Below are positions 24,301 to 31,868 of a DNA stretch of 64,000 nt, one piece after another (within the stretch, counting starts at the first letter, position 1; every line of letters begins with the position of its first letter). Position numbers and translations under genes: made by a program. The stretch comes from Nitrobacter sp051535235 (lineage in GTDB: Bacteria > Pseudomonadota > Alphaproteobacteria > Rhizobiales > Xanthobacteraceae), in the NCBI RefSeq assembly GCF_051535235.1, contig NZ_JBPPLZ010000003.1, forward strand, positions 322,925 to 386,924, written 5' to 3'. Under the pieces are notes generated by a model. That model did no database searches. It was given only the letters and a program-made list of their open reading frames with translations, and was not told where the DNA came from.

Positions 24301-26573
24301 CGTCGACGACGCTGAAGCTGCCTGTGAGGATCGGCGGTCTAAACCCCGGCGAGGATGCCAAGATCGTGGTAGCCGCCGTCGATGTCGGCATTCTCAATCT
24401 CACCGGCTACAAGCCGCCCGCGCCGGACGACTATTATCTCGGCCAGCGCCGCATGACCTCGGAAATTCGCGATCTCTACGGACAGTTGATCGATGGCATG
24501 CAGGGGACGCGCGGCCAGCTCCGGACCGGTGGCGATTCGGCGGGAGCTGAGTTGCAGGGCAGCCCGCCGACGCAAAAGCCGCTCGCGCTTTATTCCGGCA
24601 TCGTGACGGTGGCGGCGGACGGCACCGCCGAGATCAGCTTCGATATTCCGGAATTCGCCGGCACCGCGCGCGTGATGGCGGTCGCCTGGAGCGCGACCAA
24701 ACTGGGGCGAGCGACCGTCGACGTCACCGTGCGCGATCCGGTCGTGCTGACGGCGACCTTGCCGCGCTTCCTGCTCACCGGCGACCAGGGGACCATGAGT
24801 TTCGACCTGGACAACGTCGAGGGCGCGCCGGGCGACTACACCGTGAACGTAAAAACCTCCGGCCCCGTCAAAATGGCGGGCAATCCCGCGACTACCATCA
24901 AGCTCGCGGCGAAGCAGCGCGGCTCGATGGCGCTGGCGCTCAATGCCGGCGGGGCCGCCGGCACCGCGCAATTCGACGTCGACATCAAGGGACCGAACGG
25001 CCTGACGCTGGCGCGGCACTACGATCTCGACGTCAAGCCCGCGACGCAGATCCTGGCGCGCCGCTCGGTCCGCACGTTGGCGAAAGGCGAGAGCCTGACG
25101 CTGACCTCAGACATGTTCTCCGACCTCGTGCCGGGAACGGGGGGCGTATCGATGTCCGTCGGCCTGTCGTCGGCGCTGGACGCGGCGACCGTCCTCAAAG
25201 CCCTCGATCGTTATCCGTTCGGCTGTTCCGAGCAGATCGCCAGCCGCGCGATGCCGCTGCTGTATGTCAACGACCTTGCGGCCGGCGCGCACCTCGCGAT
25301 GGACACGAGCGTCGACGACCGTATCAAGAGTTCGATCGACCGCCTGTTGGCGCGGCAAGGCTCGAACGGCTCGTTCGGCTTGTGGTCATCAGGCGGCGAC
25401 GATCCGTGGCTCGACGCCTATGTCACCGACTTCCTGACCCGTGCCCGCGAAAAGGGATTTGCGGTCCCAGATTCCGTGTTCAAGAGCGCGCTGGATCGCG
25501 TTCGCAATTCTGTGGTGAATGCATCAGAGCCGGAGAAGGACGGCGGCCGTGATCTGGCTTACGGACTTTACGTTCTCGCCAGGAACGGGACCGCGCCGGT
25601 CGGAGACCTCCGCTATCTCGCCGATACCAAGCTGGATAATCTGGCGACGCCGATCGCCAAGGCGCAACTGGCTGCGGCGCTAGCACTTGTGGGCGACCGG
25701 GCGCGAGCGGAGCGCGTCTACGCGGCGGCGGCCGAAAGCCTCGCGCCGAAACCCGCCATCGAGTTCGGCCGCACGGATTACGGTTCGGCGCTGCGCGATG
25801 CTGCGGCGCTGGTGTCGCTCGCAGGCGAAGGCAACGCACCGCGTGCCACGGTGACGCAGGCGGTGCAGCGCGTCGAGGCGGCGCGCGGACTGACGCCCTC
25901 AACCTCGACGCAGGAGAATGCCTGGCTGGTTCTGGCGGCGAGGGCGCTTGCGAAGGAAACCATGTCGCTCGACGTCGCCGGTGCTCCGGTCAAGACCGCG
26001 CTCTATCGCAGCTACAAGGCGGATGAGATGACGGGCAAGCCGATCAGGATCACCAACACCGGCGATGCCCCGGTACAGGCGGTGGTTTCCGTTGCCGGCG
26101 CGCCGGCGACTCCGGAACCGGCGACATCGAACGGCTTTGCGATCGAGCGAAACTATTTCACTCTCGACGGGACGCCTGCGGATCCGGCTCAGGCCAGACA
26201 GAACGACCGGTTCGCCGTTGTTCTCAAGATCACGGAGGCCAAGCCCGCCTACGGTCACATCATGGTGGCCGACTATCTTCCGGCAGGTTTCGAGATCGAC
26301 AATCCCCACCTGGTGTCGTCCGGCGACACCGGCACGCTCGACTGGATCGAGGATGGCCAGCAGGCGGTCAACACCGAATTCCGCGACGATCGGTTCACCG
26401 CGGCCTTCGATCGCGCCGGCAACGACAAGGCGGTATTCACCGTCGCCTATATCGTGCGGGCGGTATCGCCGGGCAAGTACGTTCTGCCGCAGGCCTATGT
26501 CGAGGACATGTACAATCCCTCGCGCTACGGGCGCACAGGTACCGGCCGCGTCGAGGTTCATCCCGCGAAATGA
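21354..26573 (+). CDS. Bacterial alpha-2-macroglobulin (YfhM-like)
   Basis: 1739-aa periplasmic protease trap. A signal peptide (about residues 1-24, ending AQAAD) without a lipobox cysteine suggests a soluble or loosely attached form. After an N-terminal region with TPR-like helices come macroglobulin domains, with RGVYRSGETVFLTALLRDG and FMVEDYVPDRIEFDL. A bait-type region is followed by the YSGIVTVAADGTAEISFDIP segment and the complete thioester motif GCSEQ at 1290-1294 in the alpha-hairpin toroid. The thioester would trap attacking proteases covalently. The stop overlaps the pbpC start (ATGA), the well-known yfhM-pbpC pair, which links it to cell-wall repair and envelope defence. Confidence 0.94.
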   Translation: MTGMVRAIVLCAVLAIGLVSAQAADKAFKRDDLADAAIKLEAQIKSEAGTIAKSAPTLRTDADAAFKRSDFRSGLQILGQIAVVAPNDSGNWLRLARTIFQIKPATSQEQTFLLERASTAAYIAYQRAHDPGAEADALAVLGRTFSERKLWRPALDTLRLSLDLREVAGVREQYEKMRDDHGFRLLDYTVDSDSASPRICFQFSEDLAKRTDFSPFVALAGTDRPALSSEDKQLCVEGLKHGERYNINLRAGLPSTVKESLPKSAEFNVYVRDRKPFVRFTGRAYVLPRTGQRGIPLVSVNTQAVSVQVFRIGDRNLINTVVDSDFQKTLSGYQLSDLGNERGVKVWSGEIATAVTLNADVTTAFPVDEALGNLQPGVYVMTAAPKGPGSASDEESGSLATQWFIVSDLGLTAYSGNDGIHVFVNSLATTDAVSKADVRLIARNNEILATRKTDESGHALFEPGLARGEGGLSPALLTVSTDKADYAFLSLKSNAFDLTDRGVSGRTVPEGADAFVYAERGVYRSGETVFLTALLRDGQGNAVTGGPLTLVVERPDGVEFRRAVLPDQGAGGRSLSLPLNSAVPTGTWRVRAFTDPKGRSVGETTFMVEDYVPDRIEFDLTTKAKQITAEAPVELKVNGHFLYGAPASGLQLEGDMLVAPAESRPGYAGYQFGVADDEESASNERTPIENLPEADANGVATFPVSLAAPPSSTRPQEAQIFIRMAEAGGRAVERKLVLPVAPAAAMIGVKPLFADRNVAEGDKAGFDVAFVAPDGTSLARDGLRYELLKLESRYQWYRQDSAWEYEPVKSTRRVADGDLSIVSNKPARIEFSPQPGRYRLDVKSTDPNGPLTSVQFDVGWYSDGSADTPDLLETSIDKPDYQSGDTMTVSVNARTAGKLTINVLGDRLLTTRTTDVKEGTSQVKIPIGKDWGTGAYVVATLRRPLDVEARRMPGRAIGIKWFGIDKTARTLSVSLSPPTLVRPSTTLKLPVRIGGLNPGEDAKIVVAAVDVGILNLTGYKPPAPDDYYLGQRRMTSEIRDLYGQLIDGMQGTRGQLRTGGDSAGAELQGSPPTQKPLALYSGIVTVAADGTAEISFDIPEFAGTARVMAVAWSATKLGRATVDVTVRDPVVLTATLPRFLLTGDQGTMSFDLDNVEGAPGDYTVNVKTSGPVKMAGNPATTIKLAAKQRGSMALALNAGGAAGTAQFDVDIKGPNGLTLARHYDLDVKPATQILARRSVRTLAKGESLTLTSDMFSDLVPGTGGVSMSVGLSSALDAATVLKALDRYPFGCSEQIASRAMPLLYVNDLAAGAHLAMDTSVDDRIKSSIDRLLARQGSNGSFGLWSSGGDDPWLDAYVTDFLTRAREKGFAVPDSVFKSALDRVRNSVVNASEPEKDGGRDLAYGLYVLARNGTAPVGDLRYLADTKLDNLATPIAKAQLAAALALVGDRARAERVYAAAAESLAPKPAIEFGRTDYGSALRDAAALVSLAGEGNAPRATVTQAVQRVEAARGLTPSTSTQENAWLVLAARALAKETMSLDVAGAPVKTALYRSYKADEMTGKPIRITNTGDAPVQAVVSVAGAPATPEPATSNGFAIERNYFTLDGTPADPAQARQNDRFAVVLKITEAKPAYGHIMVADYLPAGFEIDNPHLVSSGDTGTLDWIEDGQQAVNTEFRDDRFTAAFDRAGNDKAVFTVAYIVRAVSPGKYVLPQAYVEDMYNPSRYGRTGTGRVEVHPAK

Positions 26574-28693
26574 GTGTATCCGGCACCACAGCGACGACGA
26601 CACGGCCGCGCAGCTTTCGACGCGTGAAGCTGGCGGCCTTGGTTATCGCTGTCGTGGTGGTTGTGACTGGGGCCGCGGCGGCGGGCTGGATCGCCTCGCT
26701 GGGCCCTCTGCCGCTGGCGGAGGCGCGCGAGGTCTCGACCACGGTGCTCGATCGCAACGGAAAATTGTTGCGCGCCTTCGCCATGGCCGATGGCCGGTGG
26801 CGGTTGCCGGTCGACGCAAGGACCGACGTCGATCCCGGATATCTCAACCTGCTGCTGGGTTATGAGGACCAGCGCTTCTATTCGCACGCAGGCGTCGATC
26901 CGCTCGCGCTCGGGCGAGCCGCGCTGCAACTCCTGACCCGCGGCCACATCGTCTCGGGCGGATCGACCATCACCATGCAGCTTGCCCGGCTGATCGAACC
27001 GCGCCGCCGACGTTCGATCCACGCCAAGCTGCGTCAGATCGTGCGCGCATTCGAGCTTGAGCACGAACTCTCCAAGGATGAAATCCTCAACCTGTATCTG
27101 ACGCTTGCGCCGTTCGGCGGCAATCTCGAGGGCATTCGCGCGGCCTCCATCGCCTATTTCGGGAAGGAGCCGAAGCGGTTGTCGCTCGCGGAGTCGGCGC
27201 TGCTCGTGGCCTTGCCGCAATCGCCGGAAAGGCGTCGTCTCGACCGGCATCCGACGGCCGCGCGCGCAGCCCGCGACCGCGTGCTCGAACGCATGGTCGA
27301 GGAGTCGCGCATCTCGGCGGAAGATGCCGCGCAGGCCAAGACGGTGCCGGTCAGGCGCATGCGAAACCCGTTTCCGATGCTGGCGCCGCATTCGACCGAT
27401 CGGGCGCTGGCGACGGTCAGGGGTTCCAATGTCATCCGCCTCACGCTCGAATCCGGATTGCAGCGAGCGCTCGAAGCGCTGGCGCGGGATCGCGCGGCCG
27501 CGCTCGGGCCCGACATTTCCATCGGGATCATCGCGGTCGACAACGCCACCGGCGACGTGCTGGCTCATGTCGGCTCCGCCGACTATTTCGACGAACGCCG
27601 CGCCGGGCAGGTGGATATGACGCAGGCCGTGCGCTCGCCGGGATCGACGCTGAAGCCGTTTATCTATGGGCTGGCGTTCGAAGACGGATTCGTTCACCCG
27701 GATAGCCTGATCGACGACCGCCCGGTCCGGTTCGGCAGCTACGCGCCGGAAAACTTCGACATGACGTTTCAGGGCACGGTCGCGGTACGCCGCGCCCTGC
27801 AATTGTCGCTCAACGTTCCGGCGATCGAACTGCTCGACCGGGTCGGCGCCAGCCGGTTGTCGTCACGGCTGAAACAGGCCGGCACGGGCCTGGTGCTGCC
27901 GAAGGACGAGGTTCCGGGGCTGGCGATGGGACTCGGCGGCGTCGGGGTGACGCTGCATGACCTGGTGCAGGCCTATTCCGGCATTCCGAGGCTGGGCAGC
28001 GTGTTGTCCTTGCGTGAAATCGTGCGCGACGACGGCGGCGATCGGGAGCCTTTGCGGCTGATGGATGCGGTCGCGGCATGGCAGGTCGGCAACGTCCTGT
28101 TGGGGACGCCGCCGCCGGAAAACGCGGTTAGGAACCGGATCGCCTTCAAGACCGGCACCAGTTACAGCTATCGCGATGCGTGGTCCGTCGGCTTCGACGG
28201 CCGCATGACAGTCGGCGTCTGGGTCGGGCGTCCGGACGGCGCGCCGGTATCCGGTCTGATCGGGCGCGTGGCAGCCGCGCCAGTCTTGTTCGATGCTTTT
28301 GCTCGTACCGGCAAGCTGCTGGCGCCATTGCCGAAAGCTCCACGTGGAACCCTGATCGCCGCCAATGCAAAGCTGCCTCTGCCGTTGCGGCGATTTCGCC
28401 CCGCGGGTGAACTGATCCGGACCAGTAACGAGCACACGCTCCGCATCCAGTTTCCGCTGAACGGCTCGCGGATCGATGCCGGAGGCGGGGACGGCACAAA
28501 ATTGTCCGCGCTGCCGGTGAAGGTCGCCGGCGGCGTCTTTCCGATGACCATGCTGGTCAACGGGAAATCAGTCGGAGAAATCGAAAGAAACCGGCGTCGG
28601 GGGATGATCGAACCGCCCGGACCCGGCTTTGTCCGGCTGACCGTTATGGACGCTGCTGGCGCGGCGGACACAGTTACGATCAGAATTCAATAG
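26570..28693 (+). CDS. pbpC: Penicillin-binding protein 1C
   Basis: 707-aa bifunctional peptidoglycan synthase. One membrane anchor lies at about 25-45. The glycosyltransferase family 51 domain has YEDQRFYSHAGVDPLALGRA and GGSTITMQLARL. The transpeptidase domain has SxxK at Ser359-Lys362 (PGSTLKPF), SLN in LQLSLNVPAIE and KTGTS from Lys527. The C-terminal BiPBP_C-type domain is present (VNGKSVGEIERNRR region). It polymerises and crosslinks murein in the periplasm. Coupled to the alpha-2-macroglobulin gene by a four-base overlap. Confidence 0.95.
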   Translation: MSVSGTTATTTRPRSFRRVKLAALVIAVVVVVTGAAAAGWIASLGPLPLAEAREVSTTVLDRNGKLLRAFAMADGRWRLPVDARTDVDPGYLNLLLGYEDQRFYSHAGVDPLALGRAALQLLTRGHIVSGGSTITMQLARLIEPRRRRSIHAKLRQIVRAFELEHELSKDEILNLYLTLAPFGGNLEGIRAASIAYFGKEPKRLSLAESALLVALPQSPERRRLDRHPTAARAARDRVLERMVEESRISAEDAAQAKTVPVRRMRNPFPMLAPHSTDRALATVRGSNVIRLTLESGLQRALEALARDRAAALGPDISIGIIAVDNATGDVLAHVGSADYFDERRAGQVDMTQAVRSPGSTLKPFIYGLAFEDGFVHPDSLIDDRPVRFGSYAPENFDMTFQGTVAVRRALQLSLNVPAIELLDRVGASRLSSRLKQAGTGLVLPKDEVPGLAMGLGGVGVTLHDLVQAYSGIPRLGSVLSLREIVRDDGGDREPLRLMDAVAAWQVGNVLLGTPPPENAVRNRIAFKTGTSYSYRDAWSVGFDGRMTVGVWVGRPDGAPVSGLIGRVAAAPVLFDAFARTGKLLAPLPKAPRGTLIAANAKLPLPLRRFRPAGELIRTSNEHTLRIQFPLNGSRIDAGGGDGTKLSALPVKVAGGVFPMTMLVNGKSVGEIERNRRRGMIEPPGPGFVRLTVMDAAGAADTVTIRIQ

Positions 28694-28745
28694 TGACGGG
28701 CTAAGCGGTTGTCCCTGCGTTGGGTTCAGCGTATGCGGAGCCTCC

Positions 28746-30488
28746 ATGGCTGAGACCCTTTCCCGTCCCCGATTTGGACAAGCGCGCGAACCGAAAACCC
28801 CGGTGAATCCGGGGCGTGGGCTGGCATTCGTGATCGACTTCGTAGCCGCCCGACACGTCAGGTCGGTGCTCTTTCTGACCATCGTCGGCCTGCTGTTCTT
28901 TCTGCCCGGCTTCTTCAACATTCCGCCGATCGACCGCGACGAGCCCCGTTTCGCGCAGGCGACCAAACAGATGGTCGAGACCGGCGATTTCGTCGACATC
29001 CGTTTCCAGGACGAGGTGCGTTACAAGAAGCCGGTCGGCATTTACTGGCTGCAGGCCGCCGCCGTCGAAACGGCGTCGTCGCTCGGATTGCCGCGCGCGC
29101 AGATCCGTATCTGGCTGTACCGCGTCCCATCCCTGATCGGCGCGATCGGCGCGGTGCTTCTGACGTACTGGACGGCACTCGCCTTCGCGTCGCGTCGGGG
29201 CGCGGTCCTGGCCGGCCTGATGATGTGCAGTTCGGTATTACTCGGAGTGGAAGCGCGGCTCGCAAAGACCGACGCCATGCTGCTGCTGACCGTCGTTGCC
29301 GCGATGGGTGCGCTCGCGCGGGTTTATCTGTCGTGGCAGAGGAGCGGAAACCTCGAACGGCCGTCCTGGACACATCCGGCGATCTTCTGGACGGCGCTCG
29401 CCGGCGGAATTCTGCTCAAGGGTCCGTTGATCCTGATGTTTGTCGGACTGACGGTCGGAACCGTCGTCATTCTCGATCGCTCGGCGGCGTGGCTGAGGCG
29501 TTTGCAGCCTGTCTGGGGGCTGATGTGGATGCTGGTCCTCGTCATGCCGTGGTTCGTCGCGATTTTCCTGCGCGCCGGCGATACGTTTTTTGCGGACTCG
29601 ATCGGCGGCGACATGCTGAGCAAACTGGCGGCGCAGGAATCACATGGAGCGCCCCCCGGAACCTACTTCCTGCTGTTCTGGATTACGTTCTGGCCCGGCG
29701 CCCCTCTGGCGGGGTTGGCTGCGCCCGCCGTCTGGCGCATGCGCCGCGAGCCGGAAGTGCGGTTTCTGCTGGCGTGGCTGATTCCATCATGGATCGTGTT
29801 CGAACTGGTCCTGACCAAACTGCCGCACTACGTGCTGCCGCTTTATCCGGCCATCGCGATCCTGTCGGTCTGGGCGCTGGAGCGCCGCGTGCTGTCCATA
29901 TCCTGGCTCAGGAAGGGCACCGCGTGGTGGTTCGCCATCCCGGCGATCACCCTGGTGCTCGCGGTCATCGCGACCATTACCCTGACGCGTCAACCCGTGT
30001 TTCTGGCGTGGCCCTTTGCCGCCGCGGCCCTGATCTCCGGATTGTTCGCATGGTGGCTTTATGACGACGGCAATGCGGAACGTTCCTTGCTGAATGCGGT
30101 CTTGGCGGCGCTTTTTCTCAGCGCATCGGTCTACGGAATTATTGTCGCGGCGCTGACGCCGCTGTTTCCGAGTCCCGAAGTCGCACGCGCGCTGCGAAAT
30201 GTCGAGTGCATAGGGCCGAAAGTGGCGGCTGCGGGTTACCACGAGCCAAGCCTCGTCTTCATGACCGGAACGTCGACGTTATTGACCGATGGCCCCGGTG
30301 CGGCCGATTTCCTCGGTCACGGAAGCTGCCGGTTCGCGCTCGTCGAATCCCGTTCCGAACGAGCATTCGCGCAGCGCGCCGAAGCGATCGGCTTGCGCTA
30401 CAACGTCGCGACGCGCATCGACGGCTATAACTTCTCGCAGGGCAAGACGATTTCGATCGCCATCTTCCGCTCCGAGGGAACGCGTTAG
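28746..30488 (+). CDS. Glycosyltransferase family 39 (ArnT-like) membrane enzyme
   Basis: 580-aa integral membrane protein with about a dozen helices. The first extracytoplasmic loop carries IDRDEPRFAQATKQM, the DE motif that is catalytic in GT39 (ArnT, protein O-mannosyltransferases), followed by FQDEVRYKKPVGIYWLQ. These enzymes use a polyprenyl-phosphate sugar to decorate lipid A, proteins or other glycans at the periplasmic face. The next gene is a GT2 enzyme of the kind that makes the polyprenyl donor, and the third is a lipid-A-linked membrane protein, so a lipid A or envelope glycan modification pathway is likely. The acceptor cannot be named from sequence. Confidence 0.88.
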   Translation: MAETLSRPRFGQAREPKTPVNPGRGLAFVIDFVAARHVRSVLFLTIVGLLFFLPGFFNIPPIDRDEPRFAQATKQMVETGDFVDIRFQDEVRYKKPVGIYWLQAAAVETASSLGLPRAQIRIWLYRVPSLIGAIGAVLLTYWTALAFASRRGAVLAGLMMCSSVLLGVEARLAKTDAMLLLTVVAAMGALARVYLSWQRSGNLERPSWTHPAIFWTALAGGILLKGPLILMFVGLTVGTVVILDRSAAWLRRLQPVWGLMWMLVLVMPWFVAIFLRAGDTFFADSIGGDMLSKLAAQESHGAPPGTYFLLFWITFWPGAPLAGLAAPAVWRMRREPEVRFLLAWLIPSWIVFELVLTKLPHYVLPLYPAIAILSVWALERRVLSISWLRKGTAWWFAIPAITLVLAVIATITLTRQPVFLAWPFAAAALISGLFAWWLYDDGNAERSLLNAVLAALFLSASVYGIIVAALTPLFPSPEVARALRNVECIGPKVAAAGYHEPSLVFMTGTSTLLTDGPGAADFLGHGSCRFALVESRSERAFAQRAEAIGLRYNVATRIDGYNFSQGKTISIAIFRSEGTR

Positions 30489-30536
30489 AGCATGATCCCG
30501 AAAAGTGGAAACCGGTTCTCGGAAAAGATCATGCTC
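30488..30536. repeat. Palindromic repeat GAGCATGATC...GATCATGCTC
   Basis: 49-bp element with perfect 10-bp inverted ends GAGCATGATC (30488-30497) and GATCATGCTC (30527-30536) and an inner CCGAAAAGTGGAAACCGGTT. This is a very widespread Rhizobiales intergenic repeat. It starts on the last base of the GT39 stop codon. Confidence 0.85.
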
Positions 30537-30700
30537 AAACAAAAAATAAACGACGAGTCTGATTCAACGCAGTTGAAACAGACACTAAGATATTTCGCGA
30601 AAGGCCCAAAAGAGTTGCCCCCGGCGCTTGCGCGCCATAAGAAGCGGACGCGGCCAGACCACTTTGGCGCGGGGTTCTGACCGGCGGACCAATCGGAACA

Positions 30701-31462
30701 GTGAACGACGACATGCCCAACAGCACGCCTGCGCCGACTGTGTCCATTGTTGTGCCCGTGCGCAACGAGGCGGACAATGTCGCGCCCCTTGTGGAGGAGA
30801 TCGCCGCCGCGCTCGACGGACGATGGAATTACGAAATCGTCTACGTCAATGACGGCTCGACCGACGCGACCGGTGAACGTCTGTCGGAGATCATGGCGCG
30901 GCGCGGCAGCGTTCGTCAGATCCGCCACGAAAAATCGTCAGGACAATCGGCGGCGATCCGCACCGGGGTGCGCGCGGCGCGCGGCACGATCGTTGCGACG
31001 CTGGATGGCGACGGCCAGAACAATCCGGCGTTCCTGCCCGAGCTGATAACCGCCATCGAGAACGGCGGCATACGTATTGGTCTTGCCGCCGGCCAGCGCG
31101 TCGGACGCAAGGATACCGGATTCAAGAAATTCCAGTCGCGGATCGCCAACGGAGTACGAAGCCGCGTTCTGAGCGACGGCACGCGCGACACCGGCTGCGG
31201 ATTGAAAGCCTTGCGGCGCGAGGTGTTCCTGTCACTGCCTTACTTCGATGGCCTGCACCGGTTTCTGCCGGCGCTGGTGCGGCGGGAAGGCTATGACATC
31301 GCCTATGTCGACGTGACCGATCGGCCACGACGTTCGGGCGTATCGAATTACGGCTTCTTCGATCGCCTGTGGATCGGAATCATGGACCTCGCCGGTGTGT
31401 GGTGGCTGATCCGCCGGAAAAAATCCACGCCCGTTGCAACCGAGATCATGAGACATGACTGA
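30701..31462 (+). CDS. Family 2 glycosyltransferase (polyprenyl-phosphate sugar transferase type)
   Basis: 253-aa GT-A fold enzyme. VSIVVPVRNEADNVAPL at the nucleotide-binding start, YVNDGSTDATGE, the metal-binding ATLDGDGQNNP (DXD-like) and TGCGLKALRREVF near the acceptor site are those of dolichol- or undecaprenyl-phosphate glycosyltransferases such as ArnC and DPM1. No long membrane domain is present. The GTG at 30701 is taken as start; an ATG at 30713 is possible. It probably loads the sugar onto the lipid carrier used by the GT39 enzyme upstream. Its end overlaps the next gene by 8 bp. Confidence 0.88.
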   Translation: MNDDMPNSTPAPTVSIVVPVRNEADNVAPLVEEIAAALDGRWNYEIVYVNDGSTDATGERLSEIMARRGSVRQIRHEKSSGQSAAIRTGVRAARGTIVATLDGDGQNNPAFLPELITAIENGGIRIGLAAGQRVGRKDTGFKKFQSRIANGVRSRVLSDGTRDTGCGLKALRREVFLSLPYFDGLHRFLPALVRREGYDIAYVDVTDRPRRSGVSNYGFFDRLWIGIMDLAGVWWLIRRKKSTPVATEIMRHD

Positions 31463-31778
31463 TACGGTCGGTATGCTGTCCAGCTATCTCTACGATGTGT
31501 TCGTCACCAAGTTCGACGGCTGGGTCGTGCTCGGATTCGTGGCGCAGGCGCTCTTCACGATGCGGTTCGTCGTGCAGTGGATCGCCTCCGAACGCGCGCG
31601 AAAAAGCGTGATCCCGGTCGCGTTCTGGTTTTTCTCGATCGGAGGCGGTACGCTTCTTCTGGCTTACGCGCTGTACCGACGCGATCCGGTGTTCATCGCT
31701 GGCCAGGCTCTCGGACTTGTGGTGTATTTCCGTAACGTCTACTTCATCATCCTCAACGGACGTCAGTCATCGACCTGA
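31455..31778 (+). CDS. Lipid-A-disaccharide synthase N-terminal-like membrane protein (LAB_N)
   Basis: 107-aa protein with three hydrophobic helices that match the LAB_N domain: FDGWVVLGFVAQALFTMRF, VQWIASERARKSVIPVAFW and AGQALGLVVYFRNVYFI. Stand-alone LAB_N proteins are typical third members of ArnC/ArnT-like operons, as here. They are thought to assist sugar or lipid handling at the membrane, by analogy with small flippase subunits, but the role is not proven. It overlaps the GT2 gene by 8 bp. Confidence 0.85.
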   Translation: MTDTVGMLSSYLYDVFVTKFDGWVVLGFVAQALFTMRFVVQWIASERARKSVIPVAFWFFSIGGGTLLLAYALYRRDPVFIAGQALGLVVYFRNVYFIILNGRQSST

Positions 31779-31868
31779 ACCGTGTCTGTTATAGCGAAGC
31801 ATGTCCTCAGGCTTGACTCGAGGATGAAATCCGGTTCGCGTGAAGAAAACGCGTGAAAACAGACTCTA
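31779..31868. repeat. Likely dispersed intergenic repeat
   Basis: GAAGCATGTCCTCAGGCTTG followed by ACTCGAGGATGAAATCCGG and GTTCGCGTGAAGAAAACGCG. It contains the inverted pairs TCCTC/GAGGA and CGCGT/ACGCG. The sequence is of a type I recall as repeated in Bradyrhizobium relatives; no second copy is present in this window. Confidence 0.4.

Noticed and set aside
26558..27802. 414-codon open frame antisense to pbpC
   Set aside because: Same reason: an Arg/Asp-rich shadow of a GC-rich gene on the other strand.
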